Of a DNA stretch of 9,497 nt, positions 1-6,134 are shown piece by piece. The position numbers were made by a program, and so were the translations under genes. The notes under the pieces are model-generated. The model was given only the letters and a program-made list of their open reading frames with translations, was not told where the DNA came from and ran no database searches. The stretch's first letter is position 1. The number at the start of each line of letters is the position of its first letter. Origin of the DNA: Lysobacteraceae bacterium (GTDB taxonomy: Bacteria; Pseudomonadota; Gammaproteobacteria; Xanthomonadales; Xanthomonadaceae); contig JAGNNB010000091.1 of NCBI GenBank assembly GCA_017990865.1, forward strand, positions 1 through 9,497. Reading direction: 5' to 3'.

Positions 1-1
1 A

Positions 2-1945
2 CTCTGTCGCGCATTCGCGCTCGATGCCTTCGAGCTCGAAGTCCTGCTCGCCTGTTTGGCCCCCGAAATCGACCGTCGCTTCGACCGATTGTTCGCCTAC
101 GTCAACGACGACCTGACCAAGCCGCGACCGACGATCGACACCTTGCTGCGCTTGCTCGCCTCCGCGGCGGAGCATTTGCCTTTGCAGCGCCGATTGCTGG
201 CGGACTCGACCTTGCTGCGCCTCGGGCTGGTGGTCTGCGACGAGCGCAAAACGCCGCGCAACGGGATGTTTCGGGTCGCCGACGGCGTGGTGCGTTTTCT
301 ATTGGATTACGACGGCGTCGACGAGCGCATCGCGCGATTGCGCGCCGATCGCGACGCACCCGCGCTCGCGCGCAAGCTCTGGCGCGCCCGTGCGGCGGCC
401 GGCACGGTCGCCGCCGCGCTTGCGGATATTTTCGCGACGCTCGGCGAAGACGCGGCGTCGGACGCGGAGACCGGGACCGCGATCGTCCTACGCGGTCGGG
501 CCGGTTGTGGGCGCACGCATGCGCTGGATCTGGCCTGTCAACGCGCCGGAATTGGTCGTATCGACCTGGATGCGCGCAAGTTCAAAGCCTATGCAGGCGA
601 GGTCGCCGAACTGACCATCGCCGCATTGCGCGATGCGCATCTGCATGGCTTGGTCGTCGCGATCCATCATGCCGATGCGCTCGTGACCGAAGCCGATGCG
701 CAGGACGAGTGCTGCGCCGCGATCCGCAGTTGGCTGCGCGCATACGGCGGCTGCGTGGTCTTATGCGCCGAAGAAAGTCTGCCGTGCCCGCTGTGGTTCC
801 CGACCGCGGTTTCGATCGAATTCGAACTGCCGCCGCTCGCCATCGGCGAGCGCGAAACCGCATGGACCTTGGCGCTCGGCGAAACGATGGCGTGGCCGGA
901 CGAGACGCTCCTGCCGATCGCGCGAGCGCTGGCGTCGAAGTTCCGCTTGACCGAGGCCGAGATCGCCATCGCGGTCGGGCAGGCGAAAGCGCCGTTGATG
1001 GCTGCCAGCGACGACGACGACCGCGCGAGGATTCTGCACGATGTCGTCGGCCGCTCCGCCACGCCGCGCCTGCATCGGTTGACCGATGCGGTGACGACGC
1101 GTCATTCGATCAAGGATCTGGTGCTGCCGGAAGATCGGATGGCGTTGATCGACGACATCGTCCGTCGCGTGCAGCATCGCCGCACGGTGATGGAGGATTG
1201 GTCGTTCGACGACCTATCGCCGCGTGGCAAGGGGCTGATCGCCTTGTTCCATGGCGCATCCGGCACCGGCAAGACCATGGCGGCGGACGCGGTGGCGCAC
1301 AGCCTGCGCATGCGTCTGTTCCGTATCGATTTGGCCGGCGTTGTCAGCAAGTATATCGGCGAGACCGAAAAGAACCTGCGCACGATCTTCGACGAAGCCG
1401 ACCGGATGGATTCGGTACTGTTCTTCGACGAAGCCGATGCGCTGTTCGGCAAGCGTTCCGATGTCAAAGACGCCCACGACCGCTATGCGAACATCGAAAT
1501 CAACTACTTATTGCAGCGGGTCGAGAATTTCAGCGGGATCGCAGTGCTCGCGACCAACAAGCGCGACCATATCGATGACGCGTTTCTGCGCCGTATCCAT
1601 ATCAGTATCGAATTTCCGATGCCGCAAGCGTCTGAGCGTCTTCGCCTGTGGCGCCGCAGCTTCCCGAAGAACGCGCCGCTCTGCGCGCAGATCGATTGGG
1701 AATTCCTCGCGCGCCGCTTCGAATTCAGCGGCGGCACCATCCGTAACGCGGCGTTGAGCGCGGCGTTTTTGGCGGCGGAGTCGGGTGGCGAGATCGGCAT
1801 GCGCGAATTGGTCAATGCGGTGCGCATCGAGATCGTCAAATCCGGACGGCGCATGCCGCAGGGCGAATTCGGCCGTTATGCCGAACATTTCGAACGGGGC
1901 GCCGTTGCGACGCGTTCCGAATCCGTCTCCAGAATCGCAACTTGA
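2..1945 (+). CDS. eCIS AAA+ ATPase (Afp15/Pvc15-like), 5'-truncated by window edge
   Basis: AAA+ ATPase of the family found in extracellular contractile injection systems, linked to particle assembly or payload loading in the cytoplasm. The reading frame is open from base 2, and the residues before the first TTG (56) read like conserved family sequence (FELEVLL then PEIDRRF), so the true start lies upstream; 647 codons are visible. Order: an N-terminal alpha-helical part; a degenerate first nucleotide-binding domain with P-loop GRAGCGRT (494-517, Arg in place of the Walker A Lys) and no DE Walker B; then a canonical AAA domain with Walker A GASGTGKT (1253-1276), Walker B VLFFDEAD (1415-1438), sensor-1 ATNKRD and an FLRR arginine-finger region (1583-1594). 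The end TGA overlaps the Shine-Dalgarno of the next gene. Family assignment is strong; the exact role here is inferred from relatives and from the sheath and tube neighbours. Confidence 0.93.
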   Translation, partial: LCRAFALDAFELEVLLACLAPEIDRRFDRLFAYVNDDLTKPRPTIDTLLRLLASAAEHLPLQRRLLADSTLLRLGLVVCDERKTPRNGMFRVADGVVRFLLDYDGVDERIARLRADRDAPALARKLWRARAAAGTVAAALADIFATLGEDAASDAETGTAIVLRGRAGCGRTHALDLACQRAGIGRIDLDARKFKAYAGEVAELTIAALRDAHLHGLVVAIHHADALVTEADAQDECCAAIRSWLRAYGGCVVLCAEESLPCPLWFPTAVSIEFELPPLAIGERETAWTLALGETMAWPDETLLPIARALASKFRLTEAEIAIAVGQAKAPLMAASDDDDRARILHDVVGRSATPRLHRLTDAVTTRHSIKDLVLPEDRMALIDDIVRRVQHRRTVMEDWSFDDLSPRGKGLIALFHGASGTGKTMAADAVAHSLRMRLFRIDLAGVVSKYIGETEKNLRTIFDEADRMDSVLFFDEADALFGKRSDVKDAHDRYANIEINYLLQRVENFSGIAVLATNKRDHIDDAFLRRIHISIEFPMPQASERLRLWRRSFPKNAPLCAQIDWEFLARRFEFSGGTIRNAALSAAFLAAESGGEIGMRELVNAVRIEIVKSGRRMPQGEFGRYAEHFERGAVATRSESVSRIAT

Positions 1946-1957
1946 GGGCAAAACGCG

Positions 1958-2317
1958 ATGGCTTGCCGACTCCACAATGCATACGACAAAACGCTCGACG
2001 TCGATCTTCGCGGCGGCGAGGTGCTCCGCATTCGGCCGAACACGACATCGCGCGCGATCGTCGAAGAAGCGCTGTACGACAACCACCACTTGGCCGATTG
2101 GGAACGTCGCGGATGGATCAAGCGCGTCCCCGCGCGGATGCGCGATGTGATCGCCGAAGCGAACAGCGCTCCGCAGGAAGCGCCTGCGCGCGCCAGCGCG
2201 AAGAACGGCGCGAAGCAAAAAGCCAAGAAAAAAGTTGGCCGCGCCGCCGACGCATCGCGTTCAACCAAGAAGGCGGGCAAAGCGTCCGCGACCGCAAGCA
2301 AAACCAAATCCTCCTAA
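1958..2317 (+). CDS. small sheath-adjacent protein with cationic C-terminal tail, function unknown
   Basis: 119 residues. I do not recognise a named family. The first ~60 residues look folded: a short beta-rich start (DVDLRGGEVLRIRPN), then a conserved-looking aromatic block (LYDNHHLADWERRGWIKRV). Its general build recalls the small proteins encoded just before sheath genes in Mu-like tails, but that is only an impression. Residues 77-119 are low complexity: 11 Lys, 3 Arg and one acidic residue in 43, with AKKK and TKKAGK blocks, like histone H1 or other nucleic-acid-binding tails. ATG 1958 is chosen because GAGGG (1944-1948) lies nine bases upstream, overlapping the ATPase stop, so the two genes are probably translationally coupled. 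Candidate roles are an assembly accessory or a partner of the acidic sheath or baseplate surface. No signal peptide or membrane segment is visible. Confidence 0.78.
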   Translation: MACRLHNAYDKTLDVDLRGGEVLRIRPNTTSRAIVEEALYDNHHLADWERRGWIKRVPARMRDVIAEANSAPQEAPARASAKNGAKQKAKKKVGRAADASRSTKKAGKASATASKTKSS

Positions 2318-2344
2318 TCATCCCGCTCATCCTACTCATCACCC
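2318..2344 (+). repeat. three 9-nt tandem units after the small gene
   Basis: Three imperfect 9-nt units, each beginning TCATC (2318, 2327, 2336), run directly after the TAA stop. This is real in the sequence but short and degenerate. It could be the relic of a longer C-terminal coding tract or a leader element of the sheath mRNA; no function can be assigned. Confidence 0.4.
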
Positions 2345-2351
2345 TCCGTAT

Positions 2352-2379
2352 CGGCCGGCCGCGTTGGCGACCGACCAAC
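2352..2379 (+). other. palindrome and small hairpin in the sheath leader
   Basis: A perfect 10-bp palindrome CGGCCGGCCG (2352-2361) is followed by a 5-bp stem GTTGG/CCAAC (2363-2367 with 2375-2379, 7-nt loop), just before the sheath Shine-Dalgarno. There is no T tract, so it is not a standard terminator. In GC-rich DNA such short palindromes often arise by chance; a role in sheath mRNA stability or translation is speculative. Confidence 0.25.
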
Positions 2380-2390
2380 ATCCACCGACA

Positions 2391-2394
2391 GGAG
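2391..2394 (+). promoter_or_regulatory. Shine-Dalgarno for the sheath gene
   Basis: GGAG lies seven bases before ATG 2402, within the context CAGGAG. It fixes the start of the sheath, whose N-terminus then matches the usual sheath opening (PGVYVEE). No convincing -35/-10 promoter is visible in the 84-nt gap. Confidence 0.7.
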
Positions 2395-2401
2395 TTTCGA
2401 C

Positions 2402-5023
2402 ATGGCAGAGTATCTCCACCCAGGCGTTTACGTCGAAGAGAAATCCAGCGGCGTGCGTCCCATCGAAGGCGTGGGCACGTCCACCGCGGCGTTCGTCGGC
2501 GCGACGGCGAAAGGCATCCCCAACAAAGCGACCTTCGTCACCACCTGGCGCTCGTTCGTGACCAAGTTCGGCGACGTCACGCGGGACGGCCCTTACTTGC
2601 CTTATGCCGTCGAGCAGTTCTTCAACAACGGCGGCAAGCGCTGCTACATCGTGCGCGCGCTGTCGGATGCGTCCTCGCGGCTGGCGTCGACGACGTTCAC
2701 CTCGCGCGAAACGTCGAATGCGCGATCCACGCTGACCCTCGAGGCCAAAGGCAAGGGCGCCTGGGGCAATAGTTTGAGCGTCCTGGTCGACGATGGTTCG
2801 TCGAACCCGACCGGCGAGTTCAAGCTGGTCGTGCTGTACGACGGCGAATTGGTCGAATTGTTCGACAACCTCTCGATGGACCCCAACAGCGAGAACTACG
2901 TCGAGACTGCGGTCAACGATGCGTCCGAATACATCCAGGTCTCCGACCTCAACGCCGCGATGCCGCTGGCGTACGCGACCGCGATGTCCACCGCGGCGCT
3001 GGCCGATCCGGTCGTGCCGGTGGGCGATAACAATCTTCGGCTGACCTTGCCGGACGGCACCGCCGCTGCGGCGCTGGATTTGGCCGCGATTCCCAATACC
3101 GCGCAAAGTCCGCGCACGCCGCAAGTCGTGGTGGATGCCATCAACGCGGCTTGGGGCCAATACAATCTCACCGCGTCGATCGTGCCGGCCACCGAGGGCG
3201 CCGATGCCGGCAAACTCCGCGTGCGTCATAACGCGGCGGGGTTCGATCAAGCCTTCTCGATCGGCGCGAACGCCGGTATCGCCGGTATGGCGGGCGCTTA
3301 TCGCGGCGCCGGCGCAGCCATCGGCGGCACGCTGCTGACCGCGGCGCAGCCGACCTTCAACATCGCCGGGCCGAACAATATCGTGTCGTTCAGTTTGAAC
3401 GGGAATGCGGTCGGCTCCGTGACGCTCACCGTCGGTGCGGCGCGTACGTTGGAACAAGTGCGATCCGAGTTGGCCACCGCGTTCGCCAATGCGACGTTCG
3501 GCAATCAATTCGGCGTGCGTCTGTACGGCAGCCGTTTGATGATCTTCACCACCAATGTCGGCGCCAACAACAGCACGATCCTGATCGGCGGCACCGGCGC
3601 GCCCACGCTGGGCCTGGTGCAAATGGACGGCAGCGCGCAGCCGGGCGGCGGCGTCGCGGGGCTGGGCAGTTCCGAAGCCGCCTTCGTGCAGAGCAATGCC
3701 GGCCCGTTCACGGTCGAAAGCGGCGCCAATCTCTCCTTCTTCGTCAATAACGACAACGACGGCAGCGAATCGGCGGCGATCACGGTCACGTTCAATACCG
3801 GCCTCGCATTCCCGAATCTGCAGCAGGTGACGGCCGATCAACTCGCCGCCGCCATCAACACCGCCGCAGCCGGTGCGGTCGCGGCCTCGGTCGTCAACGG
3901 TCGCGTGATCGTGCGTCAATCCCGTCGCGGGCCGTTCCATTCGCTGCGCGTGCAGGACGGCTTGCACAGCCCCAACATCCGCATCGGTTTCGATACCCAG
4001 GTCCGCACCGGCTATGCCGACGGCAACGCCGCGTCCCCGTATTTCCGCCCGAACTTCCATCTCGTCGCCAATATCAACGAGCCGTGGACCTTCGCAGGCG
4101 GCGACGACGGCAGCCCGATCACCAATTTCGATTTGCTGGGCACCGCGGACAAGAAAACCGGTTTGCATGCCTTGGACGATGTGTCCGACGTGAACTTTGT
4201 CGCCATCCCCGGCGCCAGCGATCCCGCCGTGGTCGGCGCGGCGCTCGGCTACTGCGGCACGCGCCAGGACTGCTTCTTCATCGCCGACACCAACGGCAAG
4301 CGCACCAAGGACACGCCGATCACCGAGCCGGTCCACGCGCAAGATTACATGCGCAACAAAGTCAGTCCGAAGAACAGCTACGGCGCGCTGTACTACCCAT
4401 GGTTGGAAATCGCCGATCGCGCGGGCGCGGGCAAGAATCCGAAGCGTTTCGTGCCGCCGTCCGGTTTCATCGCCGGCTTGTACGCGCGCATCGACAACTC
4501 GCGCGGCGTGTGGAAAGCGCCGGCCGGCACCGAAACCGGCTTGATCGGTCCGATCGGTTTGGAATATTCCACGACCGATGCCGAGCAGGACATCCTCAAT
4601 CCCATCGGCGTTAATTGCATTCGCCAGTTCCCCGACAGCGGCATCGTCGTCTGGGGCGCGCGTACCTTCGCGGCGCAATCCGATCCCGAATACCGCTACG
4701 TGCCGGTGCGCCGCTACACGCTGTATCTGCGCCAGAGCATTTATCGCGGTACGCAGTGGTCGGTGTTCGAGCCGAACGATAAGCCGTTGTGGGATCAACT
4801 CAAGGCGAACATCGACGATTTCATGATGGGCGAGTTCCGCAAGGGCGCTTTGGCCGGTGCTACTCCAGACGAAGCGTTCAGCGTCAAATGCGACGAAGAA
4901 CTCAACCCGCCGTCCGAAGTCAACGCCGGTCGCCTGAATATGGAAATCTCGTTCGCGCCGTTGAAACCGGCGGAGTTCGTGATCATCCGCATCAGCCAGA
5001 AATCGCAGCGTCCGCAGGGCTGA
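2402..5023 (+). CDS. contractile tail sheath protein with a large inserted region (Afp2-4/gp18-like)
   Basis: 873-residue sheath subunit; it polymerises around the tube and contracts to drive it out. Residues 1-195 carry the sheath N-terminal arm and core (PGVYVEEKSSGVRPIEGVGT, then AAFVG and FFNNGGKRCYIVR). Residues about 560-870 form the conserved C-terminal domain (FVPPSGFIAGLYARID, GVWKAPAG, RRYTLYLRQSI, ending PAEFVIIRISQK), with the interlocking arm at the very end. Typical eCIS sheaths are about 350-500 residues, so the excess is the middle region, residues about 205-535, rich in Gly, Ala, Asn and Thr. It contains three divergent modules of beta hairpin, helix and beta strands that resemble flagellar hook IN-type repeats. 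Afp and PVC carry several sheath genes; only this one is seen here, followed at once by a tube gene. The sheath assignment is secure; the identity of the insertion is inference. Confidence 0.96.
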   Translation: MAEYLHPGVYVEEKSSGVRPIEGVGTSTAAFVGATAKGIPNKATFVTTWRSFVTKFGDVTRDGPYLPYAVEQFFNNGGKRCYIVRALSDASSRLASTTFTSRETSNARSTLTLEAKGKGAWGNSLSVLVDDGSSNPTGEFKLVVLYDGELVELFDNLSMDPNSENYVETAVNDASEYIQVSDLNAAMPLAYATAMSTAALADPVVPVGDNNLRLTLPDGTAAAALDLAAIPNTAQSPRTPQVVVDAINAAWGQYNLTASIVPATEGADAGKLRVRHNAAGFDQAFSIGANAGIAGMAGAYRGAGAAIGGTLLTAAQPTFNIAGPNNIVSFSLNGNAVGSVTLTVGAARTLEQVRSELATAFANATFGNQFGVRLYGSRLMIFTTNVGANNSTILIGGTGAPTLGLVQMDGSAQPGGGVAGLGSSEAAFVQSNAGPFTVESGANLSFFVNNDNDGSESAAITVTFNTGLAFPNLQQVTADQLAAAINTAAAGAVAASVVNGRVIVRQSRRGPFHSLRVQDGLHSPNIRIGFDTQVRTGYADGNAASPYFRPNFHLVANINEPWTFAGGDDGSPITNFDLLGTADKKTGLHALDDVSDVNFVAIPGASDPAVVGAALGYCGTRQDCFFIADTNGKRTKDTPITEPVHAQDYMRNKVSPKNSYGALYYPWLEIADRAGAGKNPKRFVPPSGFIAGLYARIDNSRGVWKAPAGTETGLIGPIGLEYSTTDAEQDILNPIGVNCIRQFPDSGIVVWGARTFAAQSDPEYRYVPVRRYTLYLRQSIYRGTQWSVFEPNDKPLWDQLKANIDDFMMGEFRKGALAGATPDEAFSVKCDEELNPPSEVNAGRLNMEISFAPLKPAEFVIIRISQKSQRPQG
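3023..3301 (+). repeat. sheath insertion module 1 (hook IN-like)
   Basis: Residues about 208-300 of the sheath. Pattern: a beta strand (NNLRLTLPDGT), a spacer, a helix with TPQVVVDAIN, then LTASIV and a closing strand GKLRVRH. The same order recurs in modules 2 and 3. Similarity is by pattern only; identity between modules is low. Confidence 0.5.
3350..3625 (+). repeat. sheath insertion module 2 (hook IN-like)
   Basis: Residues about 317-408. Opening strand IVSFSLNGNAV, second strand SVTLTVG, helix TLEQVRSELATAF, then FGVRLYGSRLMIFT. It aligns with modules 1 and 3 at the LNG-like turn, the T..QV..L..A helix and the final strand. Confidence 0.5.
3698..4000 (+). repeat. sheath insertion module 3 (hook IN-like)
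   Basis: Residues about 433-533. Opening strand LSFFVNNDNDG, strand AITVTFN, helix VTADQLAAAINTAA, then VAASVVNGRVIVRQS. This copy most closely matches the flagellar IN-type pattern (helix with AIN, then a VxASV-like strand and a closing strand). Confidence 0.5.
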
Positions 5024-5025
5024 GG
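5021..5025 (+). promoter_or_regulatory. stop-overlapping Shine-Dalgarno for first tube gene
   Basis: TGAGG contains both the sheath stop TGA and the GAGG ribosome-binding core; ATG 5035 lies nine bases downstream. It decides the start of the first tube gene against the in-frame ATG at 4789, which lies inside the sheath gene. Confidence 0.65.
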
Positions 5026-5034
5026 TCGTCCCCG

Positions 5035-5517
5035 ATGGCAGCGCGCACATCGCAACACGATCCGTACCGGACCTACAAATTCAGGGTCCGGTTGGACGGT
5101 GCGACCATCGCCGGCATCCAGAAAGTTTCGCCACTGGGGCGCAGCGTCGCCGCCAACGAGATCAAGGAAGCCGGCGACGCCTTCGGCGCGCGCTACAACC
5201 CCGGCATGATCAGTTACGACGAAGTCACGCTGGAACAGGGTTGGAGCGCCGATTCGACGTTCGAGAAATGGGCCAATCAGGTCATGACGCTGCACAACGA
5301 CCCGACGTCGGCGAAAGGCTACAAGCGCACGGTGCTCATCGAAGTGTTCGATCTCAACGCCACGCCGGCGAATTCGGACAACGCGATGATCCGCCGCTAC
5401 AAGCTGCATCGCGCGTGGGTATCGAAGTACGTGGCGATGCCGGATCTCGACGCATTGAACGGCGGTTACGGCATTTCCAGCGTCACGCTGCGCCATGAGG
5501 GCTGGGAACGACTCTGA
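5035..5517 (+). CDS. inner tube protein 1 (T4 gp19 / Afp1-Afp5-like)
   Basis: 160-residue tube subunit whose hexameric rings stack to form the inner needle or its baseplate-proximal start. It opens with the family signature DPYRTYKFRVRLDG and carries the SYDEVTLEQGW strand, the EKW helix region and the closing VSKYVAMPDLDA block followed by TLRHEGW. Length fits the family. The frame stays open upstream to ATG 4789, but that start is buried in the sheath gene; ATG 5035 gives the family N-terminus. It is paralogous to the second tube gene yet diverged, with GDAFGARYNPG where the paralogue has GDMDSFKQKLPG. In Afp-type systems one tube paralogue builds the main tube and others make the tube initiator at the baseplate; which role this copy plays cannot be read from sequence alone. 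Confidence 0.94.
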   Translation: MAARTSQHDPYRTYKFRVRLDGATIAGIQKVSPLGRSVAANEIKEAGDAFGARYNPGMISYDEVTLEQGWSADSTFEKWANQVMTLHNDPTSAKGYKRTVLIEVFDLNATPANSDNAMIRRYKLHRAWVSKYVAMPDLDALNGGYGISSVTLRHEGWERL

Positions 5518-5639
5518 ACACGAACGACGGTCGACCGACCGATGAGACATAGCACCGACTCCGCATGCGCGACGAGCGCCGCGATCGCCGGTCTTCCGCA
5601 GGATCCATCCAACGCATTCGCAACCGAGGAGCAATCGAC
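5518..5639 (+). other. 122-nt intergenic leader between the two tube genes
   Basis: The longest gap in the window. It holds a small hairpin, CGGTC-GACC-GACCG (5528-5541, 5-bp stem), 11 bases after the first tube stop, and a strong GAGGAG ribosome-binding site at its end. No T tract, no clear sigma-70 promoter and no plausible gene are visible. It may hold a secondary promoter or an mRNA processing/stability element that sets the ratio of the tube paralogues; this is inference. Confidence 0.4.
5626..5631 (+). promoter_or_regulatory. strong Shine-Dalgarno for second tube gene
   Basis: GAGGAG eight bases before ATG 5640. It sets this start over the upstream in-frame ATG 5565, which would add an Arg-rich 25-residue extension foreign to the family. 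It is among the best ribosome-binding sites in the window, as expected for a high-copy structural protein. Confidence 0.75.
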
Positions 5640-6119
5640 ATGGCTGCACGCGCTTCGCAATTCGACCCCTACCGCAAGTTCAAATTCAAGATCAAGATCG
5701 GAGGGCAGGTCGTGGCCGGGCTCACCAAGTGCTCGGCGCTGACGGTCAGCGTCGAATCCAAGGAATACCGCACCGGCGATATGGACAGCTTCAAGCAGAA
5801 GCTGCCGGGCATGGTCTCGTTCGAGGCCATCACGCTCGATCAAGGCGTCACCAAGGACAAAACCTTCGAGGCCTGGGCCACGGCGATGTCCAATTATCTC
5901 GGGAACAAAGGTTCCGATTCCCAGAAAACGCCGAACGATTTCCGCAAGGACATCGATATCGAAATCTATAACCTGAACAACGAGCGCGTCAAAGCGTATC
6001 GCGTGTATCAGTGCTGGGTCTCGAAGTATGTCGCCGTGCCCGATCTCGACGCCAATTCGGCCGATGTGATGATCCAGACGATCACGCTGGAGAACGAAGG
6101 CATTCAGGTCATGCAGTAA
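5640..6119 (+). CDS. inner tube protein 2 (T4 gp19 / Afp1-Afp5-like)
   Basis: 159-residue second tube paralogue. Signature start (FDPYRKFKFKIKIGG), the AGLTKCSAL strand, YRTGD, KLPGMVSFEAITLDQG, a helix FEAWATAM, and the shared closing block WVSKYVAVPDLDA with TITLENEG. The S-x-E-x-x-E-Y-R and L-P-G blocks are closer to the general gp19 consensus than those of tube protein 1. Together with the strong GAGGAG site, this makes it the likelier main tube subunit, though that is inference. Single cysteines occur at TKCSA and QCWVS. The end stop TAA overlaps the AAGGAG site of the next gene. Confidence 0.95.
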   Translation: MAARASQFDPYRKFKFKIKIGGQVVAGLTKCSALTVSVESKEYRTGDMDSFKQKLPGMVSFEAITLDQGVTKDKTFEAWATAMSNYLGNKGSDSQKTPNDFRKDIDIEIYNLNNERVKAYRVYQCWVSKYVAVPDLDANSADVMIQTITLENEGIQVMQ

Positions 6120-6123
6120 GGAG
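6118..6123 (+). promoter_or_regulatory. stop-overlapping Shine-Dalgarno (AAGGAG)
   Basis: TAAGGAG joins the second tube stop (6117-6119) to a near-consensus ribosome-binding site 11 bases before ATG 6135. This suggests translational coupling of the gp26-like gene to the tube gene. Confidence 0.65.
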
Positions 6124-6134
6124 CGCCCGAACGC

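Noticed and set aside
56..58. TTG at 56 as the start of the ATPase
   Set aside because: The frame is open to base 2 and the codons before it encode family-like sequence, so the gene begins outside the window.
505..1578. 357-codon plus-strand frame inside the ATPase
   Set aside because: Arg-rich out-of-frame shadow; the ATPase frame holds the Walker motifs across the same bases.
1942..2772. 276-codon plus-strand frame overlapping the small gene and the sheath start
   Set aside because: Arg-rich shadow that ignores the two genes with good ribosome-binding sites and, for the sheath, a clear family match.
2339..5050. 903-codon open frame on the minus strand opposite the sheath gene
   Set aside because: Arg/Gly/Asp/His-rich composition with no domain signature. 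It mirrors the GC-biased codons of the sheath, whose homology is clear.
5565..5639. Upstream ATG extension of the second tube gene
   Set aside because: It adds an Arg-rich segment not found in tube proteins, while ATG 5640 has GAGGAG at proper spacing and gives the family start.
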